From contig JAFCFG010000012.1 of assembly GCA_017608725.1 (NCBI GenBank), positions 1 to 12,767 on the forward strand: a stretch of 12,767 bases of DNA, read 5' to 3'. Made by a program: the position numbers and the translations under genes. How positions within the stretch are numbered: the first letter of the stretch is position 1; each line of letters opens with the position of its first letter. A model generated the notes under the pieces. It had not been told where the DNA came from. It worked only from the letters and a program-made list of their open reading frames with translations, and searched no databases. This DNA comes from Candidatus Iainarchaeum sp. GTDB lineage: Archaea > Iainarchaeota > Iainarchaeia > Iainarchaeales > GCA-2688035. Positions 7,774-12,767 of the stretch are shown here, piece after piece.

Positions 7774-8349
7774 CTAAATAGATTTGATATAATCTTCCAC
7801 AGTTAGGAGAGCATAGACTTTGGCAAGTGTGTCTAATTTAGTCCATCCGCCCATCCGAGCCACAATATCTATCGGAACTGGCTTTCCTGTGGCTTCACCG
7901 CTGAGCAAATGAGTTGCTCGCCACTTTCTGAGCAAGTGAATATGCTGGTTGTATTCGGGAAAATGTCTCTGAAATACTTTTTCAGCCCATCTCGTTGTAT
8001 AAGGAAATAGTTCTTCTTCTGTCGTAAACTGTGCAGAATAGAGCAAAATAGGCCTAACAAGCCAAGTTTCTTTGATTTTGTTGACTGGAACTCGACGCCA
8101 TAGCCCAACTTTTTCGGTTTTAATCATTATGACAATGTGCTGTGGATAGTTCTTTGGGAAAGTAATTTGCGAGCGTTTTATGCTTGGGCTATCGGTGCAT
8201 CTGCCTCTAACGACTTCTCCGATCCTTGCCATTGCTCCATAAACTGTGCATAAAAGTGCCTTTTCTCTTAAGAATTTGCCAGTTTCAGGTATTTCAGATA
8301 AGCGATTTTTGAGCTTTTCATATTCAATTCTTATTTCTTCAGCTTCCAT
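7774..8349 (-). CDS. Compact tyrosine recombinase/integrase
   Basis: 191 residues from ATG 8349, preceded by GGTGAT; an in-frame GTG at 8361 is part of that ribosome-binding site. Catalytic residues of the tyrosine recombinase fold can be followed: R42 (ARIGE), likely K80 (KTEKVG), H138-L-L-R141 (HLLRKWR), W169 in MGGWT replacing the second His, and nucleophile candidate Y179 (LAKVYA). The fold cuts and rejoins DNA through a 3'-phosphotyrosine link. At 191 residues it is essentially only the catalytic domain. The N-terminal SAM-like arm domain found in typical archaeal integrases of about 300 residues or more is missing or reduced to the first 30 residues. It heads the glycosylation run and follows a gene-free stretch with inverted repeats, so it may act there. 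No second half of the gene is visible in this window. Confidence 0.87.
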   Translation of the reverse strand: MEAEEIRIEYEKLKNRLSEIPETGKFLREKALLCTVYGAMARIGEVVRGRCTDSPSIKRSQITFPKNYPQHIVIMIKTEKVGLWRRVPVNKIKETWLVRPILLYSAQFTTEEELFPYTTRWAEKVFQRHFPEYNQHIHLLRKWRATHLLSGEATGKPVPIDIVARMGGWTKLDTLAKVYALLTVEDYIKSI

Positions 8350-8399
8350 TTTAGAAATCACCGGTTAAAGTTGTCCTACACACTACACCTTTTGGTTTG

Positions 8400-8423
8400 T
8401 TCGCAATTGTGCTATTCTGCGAA
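8400..8423. repeat. Inverted repeat TTCGCA-N12-TGCGAA
   Basis: A perfect 6-bp inverted repeat with a 12-base spacer, upstream of the integrase. Core sites of tyrosine recombinases have this layout (paired arms around an exchange region), and so do operators for dimeric repressors. The sequence cannot tell these apart. Confidence 0.45.
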
Positions 8424-8466
8424 ATAACTTGAATCTTGTGTTTGATTTTTTTGATTTCGGACTTTT

Positions 8467-8484
8467 ACATTACTTAATGTACAT
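8467..8484. repeat. Nested palindromes ACATTA-CT-TAATGT / ATGTACAT
   Basis: ACATTACTTAATGT (8467-8480) pairs perfectly around a central CT, and ATGTACAT (8477-8484) is an exact 8-bp palindrome that shares its last four bases. Together they give three ACAT/ATGT half-sites in 18 bases. It is a candidate protein-binding site 30-45 bases past the ATPase stop. Function unknown. Confidence 0.4.
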
Positions 8485-8510
8485 ATCAAAATAACACACG
8501 AAGAATAGTA

Positions 8511-9413
8511 TCAAACAACGATTTTGCCCCCTTTAATTTCTTCAGTAAGGAGTCTTGCAACACGAGCTGCGACGCGGTAATCCAAACCTTTATGCTTGGC
8601 CATTATGGCTGCGCTTAATACTTTTGTTCTGTCAGCGTTCAGGTATTCGTCTATATCAGCTTTAACAATCTCATAAAGCTCAGCATCAGTTAAATCGCTT
8701 TTAACTTTCTTACCAATATATTTAGCCATATAGCCGATAAGGTCTTCCGCATTTTCAATAATCTTCTGTTTTGCTTCTTCTTGCTTTTCTCTGTAAGCTT
8801 GAACCCAGTCTTCTGGCGGCTTGTGCAAGGCAAACAAGTTATAAATACAAGGAAGGCCATCTTCTATGCCTTTAGGCCTTATATAATAGAATTTATCACG
8901 CCTTGCATTATAATCAACCCAATAAAAGCGCCCATAAGCAACATTTTTAGTAAAAGTATTGGAACCTTCCATAACAAGAAGGCCATTCATAAGAGGTCCG
9001 ACATGGCTATCTAAAAAACTTAAAGCAGGTACTGTAAGAACCATCACACGATTTTTAAAGCGCATTGTTTGAAATACTTGAGAAATCAAGCGGTTTCGCA
9101 GAGTGTACCATTCTCGTTTTGGAATAGCAACGCCAACCTCATCCCAAAGAACGCCAGAACCCTTCGGCATATCTTTCTTCAACAATTTCAAAAAGTCTTT
9201 CGGGTCAAAAACAACTTTATCAACCGTAAAGCGTGGCTTTCCGTCATCTTGCCTATCTAAATCGTAAAGAAATCTACCACCACCTGAAACACTTTTGCCA
9301 GAACCCGGTGGACCTGTACAAACACATAAAAAAGATTTATCTTTTCGTCTGGTTAAGTCCCATATCTTTGAATAAATAGGATGCCCTTTTATTGGTGGTG
9401 GAAAGTTTACCAT
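8511..9413 (-). CDS. Zot/FtsK-like P-loop ATPase, probable DNA packaging or transfer motor
   Basis: 300 residues. Walker A GPPGSGKS (34-41) and Walker B VLWDEVG (88-94; D91, E92) are clear, and VMVLTVP (123-129) fits the sensor strand that follows in additional-strand (ASCE) ATPases. The general pattern of RFKNRVMVLTVPALSFLD after Walker B resembles Zot-type and HerA/FtsK-type motors, in which a filament or virion DNA is moved across a membrane or into a particle. Residues about 205-230 are a charged helix, and the C-terminal 70 residues are helical (possible winged-helix or HTH). The ATG overlaps the stop of the upstream gene (TAATG), and no membrane helix is present. It ends a run of five unknown genes, two of them membrane proteins, a typical setting for a morphogenesis ATPase. 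The exact subfamily is not resolved. Confidence 0.82.
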   Translation of the reverse strand: MVNFPPPIKGHPIYSKIWDLTRRKDKSFLCVCTGPPGSGKSVSGGGRFLYDLDRQDDGKPRFTVDKVVFDPKDFLKLLKKDMPKGSGVLWDEVGVAIPKREWYTLRNRLISQVFQTMRFKNRVMVLTVPALSFLDSHVGPLMNGLLVMEGSNTFTKNVAYGRFYWVDYNARRDKFYYIRPKGIEDGLPCIYNLFALHKPPEDWVQAYREKQEEAKQKIIENAEDLIGYMAKYIGKKVKSDLTDAELYEIVKADIDEYLNADRTKVLSAAIMAKHKGLDYRVAARVARLLTEEIKGGKIVV

Positions 9414-9838
9414 TAGTCAACACCGCTTTCAACAATTTTTGCAACAGGTGGCAGTAAGCCGACATAACCCAAGCGCATAATCATTTCGCCGAAAAGTTCT
9501 CGCAGAATTGCCAAATAATCGTCAATCTCGCCTTTTTGCAGATGGCCGTTATTGAGTTTCTTTTTGAGCTCTTCAATTCTCTCAATCATTTTTTCTTTTT
9601 GCTCTGCATTGCGAATATAAGGCTTCAAAAACTCGCCCAAAAAGAAAATCATATTCTCAAGATTTTTTGCGTTGGTTATGGAAGACGCAACAGAAGCTGC
9701 TTTTGCTGAATAAACTTCGCTGCTTTTTTCTAAAATTCTGTCAATATGCCGAGATATGGCAAGCTGCAAAGGCGAAATTGAACCTGTTGCAAGCGAAACA
9801 TCTTTATAAGTCAGACTTTTATCGCTGAACAGCGCCAT
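9413..9838 (-). CDS. Helical soluble protein upstream of the ATPase, unknown
   Basis: 141 residues from ATG 9838 (MALFSDKSLTYKDVS), preceded by GGTGTGG. A GTG at 9847 in the same frame would add three residues but lies within that site. Predicted nearly all helical: residues 22-75 are amphipathic helices, and 78-95 form a coiled-coil-like stretch (EKMIERIEELKKKLNNG). A hydrophobic stretch near the end (MIMRLGYVGLLPPVA) may pack against a partner. The start overlaps the preceding gene and the stop overlaps the ATPase start, which implies co-translation. Possibly an ATPase partner; no family recognised. Confidence 0.72.
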   Translation of the reverse strand: MALFSDKSLTYKDVSLATGSISPLQLAISRHIDRILEKSSEVYSAKAASVASSITNAKNLENMIFFLGEFLKPYIRNAEQKEKMIERIEELKKKLNNGHLQKGEIDDYLAILRELFGEMIMRLGYVGLLPPVAKIVESGVD

Positions 9839-10118
9839 CTTCCACACCCATGAGTTGTTTTTGCTTTTCCATCAGTTCTTTTTTCTTTCTGTAATATTCC
9901 TCAAAATAAAATCTGGCTATTTCTCCCTGTGCTTTTGCAAGTGCAAAAAGCATAGCGTCAGGATCAACGCCAATCTTTTCCACAAGAAAAACAGCTGCCT
10001 CTTGAATTGCCTTTGTTGGCCTCTTCCAGTCGCCATTATCTTTAGTGTTCAAGCTTGGGATTAATGGCTTCTGGCTTGCTGGCACATACATTCGGAGCTT
10101 TATTTTGAATTCTTTCAT
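9819..10118 (-). CDS. Small helical protein, unknown
   Basis: 99 residues from ATG 10118 (MKEFKIKLRMYVPAS), chosen because AGGTG lies just upstream and overlaps the stop of the gene before. The frame is open further upstream to 10271, but that part is antisense-like, Cys/Arg-rich shadow sequence inside another gene. Residues 1-35 look extended and basic. Residues 36-90 are helical (IQEAAVFLVEKIGVDPDAML...), ending in a coiled-coil-like KKKELMEKQKQLM. It overlaps the next gene by 20 bases. No recognised motif. Confidence 0.7.
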   Translation of the reverse strand: MKEFKIKLRMYVPASQKPLIPSLNTKDNGDWKRPTKAIQEAAVFLVEKIGVDPDAMLFALAKAQGEIARFYFEEYYRKKKELMEKQKQLMGVEDGAVQR

Positions 10119-10126
10119 CTTAACAC

Positions 10127-10747
10127 CTATTTTGGCGTTAAAGCCTGTGCAGCTTGTCCTGCTGCTTGCGAAGCGCCTTTGCCGAAAAATCCAAGTACCA
10201 AGTCTGGCTTGAGAAATGCTATGATGAAAATCACTGCAAGAACGCCTAAAAACACAGCAAAACCAAGCCATTCTGGCAATTCTTTCTTTTTCAGCTCTTT
10301 TGCCCCTAACGCTTCAATTCTCGCCTTCACCATATTCCCTTGTGATTTTTCCTCAAGCAGCGTGTTAACTTGCCTGCTGAACGTTGGCCAGTCAACAGCA
10401 ATAGGCCCCTTTGCGCCGAGCAAAATCAAAGAATGCGGATTCAAAGCAATAGGCATTCCTTCAATGCATATATAGCAAGGCCTGTTGTTTTCTTTAATTC
10501 TCAAAGGCTGGCCGTAAAGATAAGTGTAGAGGTCTTGGCGTTTGCCGTCTTCATCTCTCTCTTTGCCCCAATACACAGCGTTGCCACGCATTGGCTTGGA
10601 ATTGATAGTAACAAACCCGTGCTTGTCTATTTCAATCCGCACAGGTTTGTTGGAAAACTTTTCTTTTTCATCTTCCAATTTTTTGAGTTTTTGCTCAGTT
10701 GTTTTATGCAAAGTGTGTAAAATTTTGTATTTCAAACCGCCAAACAT
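10127..10747 (-). CDS. Single-pass membrane protein with large N-terminal domain, unknown
   Basis: 206 residues from ATG 10747, with GAGGTGG at the right distance. The GTG at 10762 overlaps the upstream stop but is inside the ribosome-binding region, so I reject it. Residues 12-32 are a charged helix (possible coiled coil). Residues 36-135 form a mixed alpha/beta domain (VRIEIDKHGFVTINS ... CYICIEGMPIALNPHS). Residues 160-180 are one membrane helix (WLGFAVFLGVLAVIFIIAFL), followed by a short Gly/Ala/Gln-rich tail. Topology: soluble domain anchored near the C-terminus. Its place in the ATPase-linked run suggests a membrane anchor or assembly platform, by position only. Confidence 0.75.
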   Translation of the reverse strand: MFGGLKYKILHTLHKTTEQKLKKLEDEKEKFSNKPVRIEIDKHGFVTINSKPMRGNAVYWGKERDEDGKRQDLYTYLYGQPLRIKENNRPCYICIEGMPIALNPHSLILLGAKGPIAVDWPTFSRQVNTLLEEKSQGNMVKARIEALGAKELKKKELPEWLGFAVFLGVLAVIFIIAFLKPDLVLGFFGKGASQAAGQAAQALTPK

Positions 10748-10758
10748 AAAAGACCACC

Positions 10759-11391
10759 TCACAGTTCAATACCTCTCGTTCTTGTTTCAAAGAATTTGTC
10801 TTCGCTCGGCTTTTTGCCGAACAGGCGCTCATACAGGCTTTTCTTCTTTTCTCTTTCCTCGAGCGCCTTTTCCATAAGCCACTGCGATGTTCTTGCTTCT
10901 TCCCAGTGAATTACTGTTTTGCTCAGCTTTGATGCCGCCATATTCCTCGAGCGTGTAACGGTTAGAAACGCTTGCAGCTGTGCGATTTGCTTGAATATGT
11001 AAGGCAAATACAAACCATAATCTTGGGCAAAGCGAATGCAGTTGTAAATATGGTCAAGCTGCATTCTTGCCCACGCAAGCTCTTCTTCTTTTAAATAGCT
11101 TTTCGCAATATCATCATTCAAGACCTCAGGGTAAGGCAATTCAACAGGAACAAATTTGAGCACGCTTTCTTTTATTTGTTTTTTCTCCTTTTTACCATCT
11201 TTTCCTTCTACTTCTATCTCCTTTATTTTTTCTATTTCAATAGGCACATATTCAATGCAGGTTCTGCTGTCAACACGCATTATGTCGCGCGAAAGCTGAA
11301 CATCCGTTTCAATTATGTGCGGTTCTGGTTTAACTGGCTCAACCTGATAAGGCAAATAGTCTGCCTGCTTTTCGGCCTCTTCGGCCGCCAT
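10759..11391 (-). CDS. Soluble charged protein, unknown
   Basis: 210 residues from ATG 11391, with a strong GAGGTGG site. The N-terminal 60 residues are Pro/Glu-rich and probably extended (YLPYQVEPVKPEPHIIETDV). A Lys/Glu run at about 56-72 (IEKIKEIEVEGKDGKKEKKQ) precedes a helical region at 90-185 (YLKEEELAWARMQLDHIYNC...). The C-terminus is basic (KKPSEDKFFETRTRGIEL). No membrane segment, no cofactor motif. The stop overlaps the start region of the next gene. Function unknown; a scaffold or adaptor in the same complex as its membrane neighbours is possible. Confidence 0.75.
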   Translation of the reverse strand: MAAEEAEKQADYLPYQVEPVKPEPHIIETDVQLSRDIMRVDSRTCIEYVPIEIEKIKEIEVEGKDGKKEKKQIKESVLKFVPVELPYPEVLNDDIAKSYLKEEELAWARMQLDHIYNCIRFAQDYGLYLPYIFKQIAQLQAFLTVTRSRNMAASKLSKTVIHWEEARTSQWLMEKALEEREKKKSLYERLFGKKPSEDKFFETRTRGIEL

Positions 11392-11406
11392 AAAACCACC
11401 TCAAAG

Positions 11407-11724
11407 TCAGTAAACAAATGTGTAAAGGATAAGCGCAAGCGCTATGCCCAAATAAATCCAAAAAATTGCGAAAGTGAATGGTTCTGAGTAACTATAACTT
11501 GTATAGCTATAGTTCAAATCTTCCACAGTTGTGTTGGCATCTATTTGGGTTATTGTTTTGTGTTCTGCTGTTTTGACCTCAATTCCTTGAGTTGCAGAAA
11601 GCAAAGCGAGAGAAATAAAAAGAATTGCAGCAGACACGTTTGCAAAAGGAATGCGCTTCGCAAAGCCAAAAATAGTTAGAATAAACGCAAGGATTGAACC
11701 AAAAGCTAAAAACTCTAACAGCAT
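11407..11724 (-). CDS. Small membrane protein with three helices and a polar loop
   Basis: 105 residues, ATG preceded by GGTGAT six bases upstream. Helices: residues 3-21 (LEFLAFGSILAFILTIFGF), 28-46 (ANVSAAILFISLALLSATQ) and 85-104 (FAIFWIYLGIALALILYTF). Between helices 2 and 3 lies a polar loop of about 38 residues with Thr/Ser/Tyr-rich sequence and an N-T-T sequon (KTITQIDANTTVEDLNYSYT), probably exterior. This resembles small virion or virus-encoded membrane proteins, but I cannot name a family. It sits directly downstream of a hairpin-rich leader that may set its expression apart from the 63-residue gene before it. Confidence 0.75.
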   Translation of the reverse strand: MLLEFLAFGSILAFILTIFGFAKRIPFANVSAAILFISLALLSATQGIEVKTAEHKTITQIDANTTVEDLNYSYTSYSYSEPFTFAIFWIYLGIALALILYTFVY

Positions 11725-11841
11725 TTTAAATCACCTTAAAGCTCCCTTCACACGCTTCTGCATCTTTCAGCACAAGCGTGCTTCATAGGAAGCTTCTGCG
11801 CCTTTCAGCGCAGATGCCTCTGCTCGCAGTTACTGCCTAAT
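11725..11841. other. Hairpin-rich gap between the 63- and 105-residue genes
   Basis: 117 bases without a credible ORF. Nearly all of it is inverted-repeat sequence (listed separately), followed by the GGTGAT ribosome-binding site of the 105-residue gene. Confidence 0.7.
11751..11836 (-). repeat. Run of four inverted repeats, two sharing one sequence
   Basis: In plus-strand terms, the four stems are: CACGCTT (11751-11757) / AAGCGTG (11774-11780) with inner TGC/GCA; GCTTC (11780-11784) / GAAGC (11789-11793) with loop ATAG; CTGCGC (11797-11802) / GCGCAG (11809-11814) with loop CTTTCA; GCAGT-T-ACTGC (11826-11836). The segments 11754-11773 and 11792-11811 are 17/20 identical direct repeats that carry the CTTTCA loop. 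In minus-strand RNA the loops read TGAAAG. It could be a termination, processing or stability element 3' of the 63-residue gene, or a DNA-level signal. Confidence 0.6.
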
Positions 11842-12033
11842 TCAGCGACCGAACATTTCTAAGAAGCCTCTGATAAGGAAGCCCGCTGCAATAAGCAACG
11901 GTATAAGCGCAATAAGCGCCGTAACGCTAGCACCAAGCACATCGGTGTTTAGGGCGTTGTACACATAGCCCCAAACCACTAAGCCAATCAAGGTGAGCAG
12001 AGAGCCCACGATTATATCCATTACTCCAGCCAT
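11842..12033 (-). CDS. 63-residue double-helix hydrophobic protein, candidate major structural protein
   Basis: 63 residues: helix 1 about 5-28 (MDIIVGSLLTLIGLVVWGYV), a short polar turn NALNTDVLGAS, helix 2 about 35-55 (VTALIALIPLLIAAGFLI), and a tail RGFLEMFGR. Two hydrophobic helices joined by a tight turn is the architecture of the major coat proteins of spindle-shaped archaeal viruses and of many filamentous-phage-like coats. The gene stands alone between two structured gaps, as expected for a highly expressed, separately controlled coat gene. No ribosome-binding site precedes ATG 12033, so a leaderless or weakly initiated transcript is possible. An in-frame ATG at 12021 would give 59 residues. 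Without a homology search this stays a candidate; a holin or generic small membrane protein is the alternative. Confidence 0.6.
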   Translation of the reverse strand: MAGVMDIIVGSLLTLIGLVVWGYVYNALNTDVLGASVTALIALIPLLIAAGFLIRGFLEMFGR

Positions 12034-12057
12034 ACTGTATAATTTATAGTTGAAATC

Positions 12058-12106
12058 GTATCGATACCCCTATGTTTGCAAATTTGCCCAAAAACTGCAA
12101 AATTTG
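12058..12106. promoter_or_regulatory. Three palindromes with centres 20 bp apart
   Basis: GTATCGATAC (12058-12067) and GCAAATTTGC (12078-12087) are perfect 10-bp palindromes. GCAAAATTTG (12097-12106) is a near copy of the second with the symmetric core AAATTT at 12100-12105. Their centres fall at 12062.5, 12082.5 and 12102.5, so the spacing is 20 bp, about two turns of DNA, putting all three on one face. This suggests binding of a dimeric regulator in phase over the promoter of the 63-residue gene, or origin-like iterons. Confidence 0.5.
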
Positions 12107-12110
12107 AAGG

Positions 12111-12118
12111 TTTTAAAG
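12111..12118 (-). promoter_or_regulatory. Candidate TATA box for the 63-residue gene
   Basis: Minus-strand CTTTAAAA lies about 80 bases before ATG 12033. A start site 25 bases downstream would fall on the middle palindrome, giving a leader of roughly 55 bases. The competing minus-strand CTATAAATTATAC nearer the gene is too close for ATG 12033 but nearly placed for a leaderless start at ATG 12021. Neither is proven. Confidence 0.3.
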
Positions 12119-12141
12119 CAAAATCAGTCGAACCCTAACTT

Positions 12142-12558
12142 TTACACAACTCCTTTCTCAAGAAACTTATTAACCGATTGCTGAAGCTGTGTTAGGAAAG
12201 CGGGAAATTCATTCTGCAGGAAGGCAAGTGCTTCCTCAGCTTTGCCTTCGCTAACTGCTTTCCTAAACGCATCTGCTTTTTTCATATCAAAATCTACAAG
12301 CTTGATGCCCATCCACCTGCGGTTTTCCTTGCAGAATTTGTGTATTTTTTTGGCAAGCTTTTCAGTTTCATTGTCAAACTGCTTTGCTTTGAGCTTTTTT
12401 TCCAGCTCCTTTGCTGTGTTTTCTATTTTTTCCTTCTGGTGAAGGAAAACAGATATGCCGTGGGTGTAGGCTAAAGCGTTTATCTCACGCTTGCGCTCTT
12501 TGAGAAATCCCCTTATCTTCCACAGTGCTTTGATTTGCTCTAATTTTTTTAGTTTCAA
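12142..12558 (-). CDS. Helical coiled-coil protein, unknown
   Basis: 138 residues from TTG 12558, which overlaps the upstream stop as TTGA and follows GGGGTGG. Almost entirely charged helix. Residues 1-30 are basic (MKLKKLEQIKALWKIRGFLK), and 40-75 are coiled-coil-like (HQKEKIENTAKELEKKLKAK). The region 80-138 is also helical (FRKAVSEGKAEEALAFLQNEF, then LTQLQQSVNKFLEKGVV). No membrane segment or catalytic motif. Co-translated with the small protein before it. Role unknown. Confidence 0.72.
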   Translation of the reverse strand: MKLKKLEQIKALWKIRGFLKERKREINALAYTHGISVFLHQKEKIENTAKELEKKLKAKQFDNETEKLAKKIHKFCKENRRWMGIKLVDFDMKKADAFRKAVSEGKAEEALAFLQNEFPAFLTQLQQSVNKFLEKGVV

Positions 12559-12764
12559 GCAAAACCACCCCTTGAGGCTTTTTTTAAGATGTTAAATATT
12601 GGATTGAGATTAGGCATTCTTGTTCTGGTTGTGGCAACTACAACCGTTCCGTTCGGGAATATTTTTGTTGTGAATCCATCGCCCCGCGCTATCAGGTAGC
12701 GATTGCTTCCTTCGGCATAGCAGAAGATGTTTTCTTTTCTGAGAAACCTCTGCGCTCTCATCAA
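12555..12764 (-). CDS. Small protein, 5' end near or beyond the window edge, unknown
   Basis: At least 66-69 residues. ATG 12761 or TTG 12764 could start it, but the frame is still open at the window edge and no ribosome-binding site can be checked, so it may be a fragment of a longer gene. The middle is beta-like (YLIARGDGFTTKIFPNGTVVVATT), the ends are basic, and the last residues are KKASRGGFA. No family recognised. Confidence 0.55.
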   Translation of the reverse strand: MMRAQRFLRKENIFCYAEGSNRYLIARGDGFTTKIFPNGTVVVATTRTRMPNLNPIFNILKKASRGGFA

Positions 12765-12767
12765 ATC

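Larger units (their letters stand above)
8362..8510. other. Gene-free stretch beside the integrase; candidate att/control region
   Basis: 149 AT-rich bases between the ATPase stop and the integrase start, with no credible ORF. Two symmetric elements are visible: an inverted repeat TTCGCA (8400-8405) / TGCGAA (8418-8423) with a 12-base spacer, and nested palindromes around 8467-8484 (ACATTA-CT-TAATGT and ATGTACAT). It must hold the promoter of the integrase run, but I see no convincing TATA box. Position next to an integrase makes it the natural place to look for attP. Confidence 0.5.
12034..12141. other. Regulatory gap upstream of the 63-residue gene
   Basis: 108 AT-rich bases with no ORF. 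It contains three evenly spaced palindromes and two TATA-like sequences facing the 63-residue gene: CTTTAAAA (12118-12111) and CTATAAATT (12049-12041 region), both on the minus strand. Confidence 0.6.

Noticed and set aside
8362..8510. tRNA gene as integration target beside the integrase
   Set aside because: No cloverleaf-compatible stems or TTCGANNC-type loop; no tRNA was seen anywhere in the window.
10119..10271. N-terminal extension of the 99-residue gene
   Set aside because: Lies inside the preceding gene in another frame and is Cys/Arg-rich; the internal ATG at 10118 has the proper AGGTG site.
10179..10877. Three overlapping plus-strand frames
   Set aside because: Antisense to two well-supported minus-strand genes with good ribosome-binding sites and stop/start overlaps.
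11725..11841. CRISPR-like array in the repeated segment
   Set aside because: Only two copies of an imperfect 20-base unit, 38 bases apart, each part of a hairpin; no array.
11842..12033. Firm assignment to spindle-shaped viruses
   Set aside because: Two hydrophobic helices are too generic a signature; no sequence motif in the window ties it to a named family.

Overview
The window looks archaeal and looks like part of a virus or virus-like integrative element rather than ordinary chromosome. The archaeal call rests on three things. Ribosome-binding sites are repeated variants of GGTGAT or GAGGTG, which match an archaeal 16S 3' end, and they often overlap the stop codon of the gene before. GTG and TTG starts are frequent. 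One membrane protein has an AglB/STT3-like motif set. No ribosomal, tRNA or central-metabolism gene is visible, and most genes are small and unrecognised. The host lineage cannot be fixed from this sequence; a DPANN-type or other mesophilic to moderately AT-rich archaeon is only a guess.

Layout. (1) Positions 1-4150, plus strand: a tightly packed virion-type operon. It opens with a very large secreted, beta-rich, C-terminally membrane-anchored protein whose 5' end is cut off by the window. Two small membrane proteins and two tiny, strongly basic proteins follow, and every junction overlaps or nearly touches. (2) Positions 4056-8349, minus strand, convergent with the first block: a translationally coupled run that begins with a compact tyrosine recombinase. 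It continues with an STT3/AglB-like membrane protein, a GT4 glycosyltransferase, two small unknown proteins (one with two membrane segments) and an FkbM-type methyltransferase. This resembles a protein-glycosylation cassette carried as cargo behind the integrase. (3) Positions 8362-8510: a gene-free stretch with inverted repeats next to the integrase, the best candidate in the window for an attachment or control region. (4) Positions 8511-11724, minus strand: a Zot/FtsK-like P-loop ATPase preceded by five unknown genes, two of which encode membrane proteins. (5) Positions 11725-12141: a 63-residue protein with two hydrophobic helices, flanked upstream by three palindromes with centres exactly 20 bp apart and downstream by a run of four hairpins. 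(6) Positions 12142-12767, minus strand: a coiled-coil protein and a small protein that may continue past the window edge.

How the parts may fit. The ATPase would move or package DNA. The small hydrophobic proteins and basic proteins are candidates for membrane and nucleoprotein components of a particle. The giant surface protein would be the host-contact spike. The integrase would give lysogeny. The OST-like/GT4/FkbM cassette would decorate spike or host-surface proteins. All functional links between genes are inference from order and motifs. The most notable items are the reduced OST-like protein inside a mobile element, the structured flanks of the 63-residue gene, and the unknown gene set linked to the ATPase.
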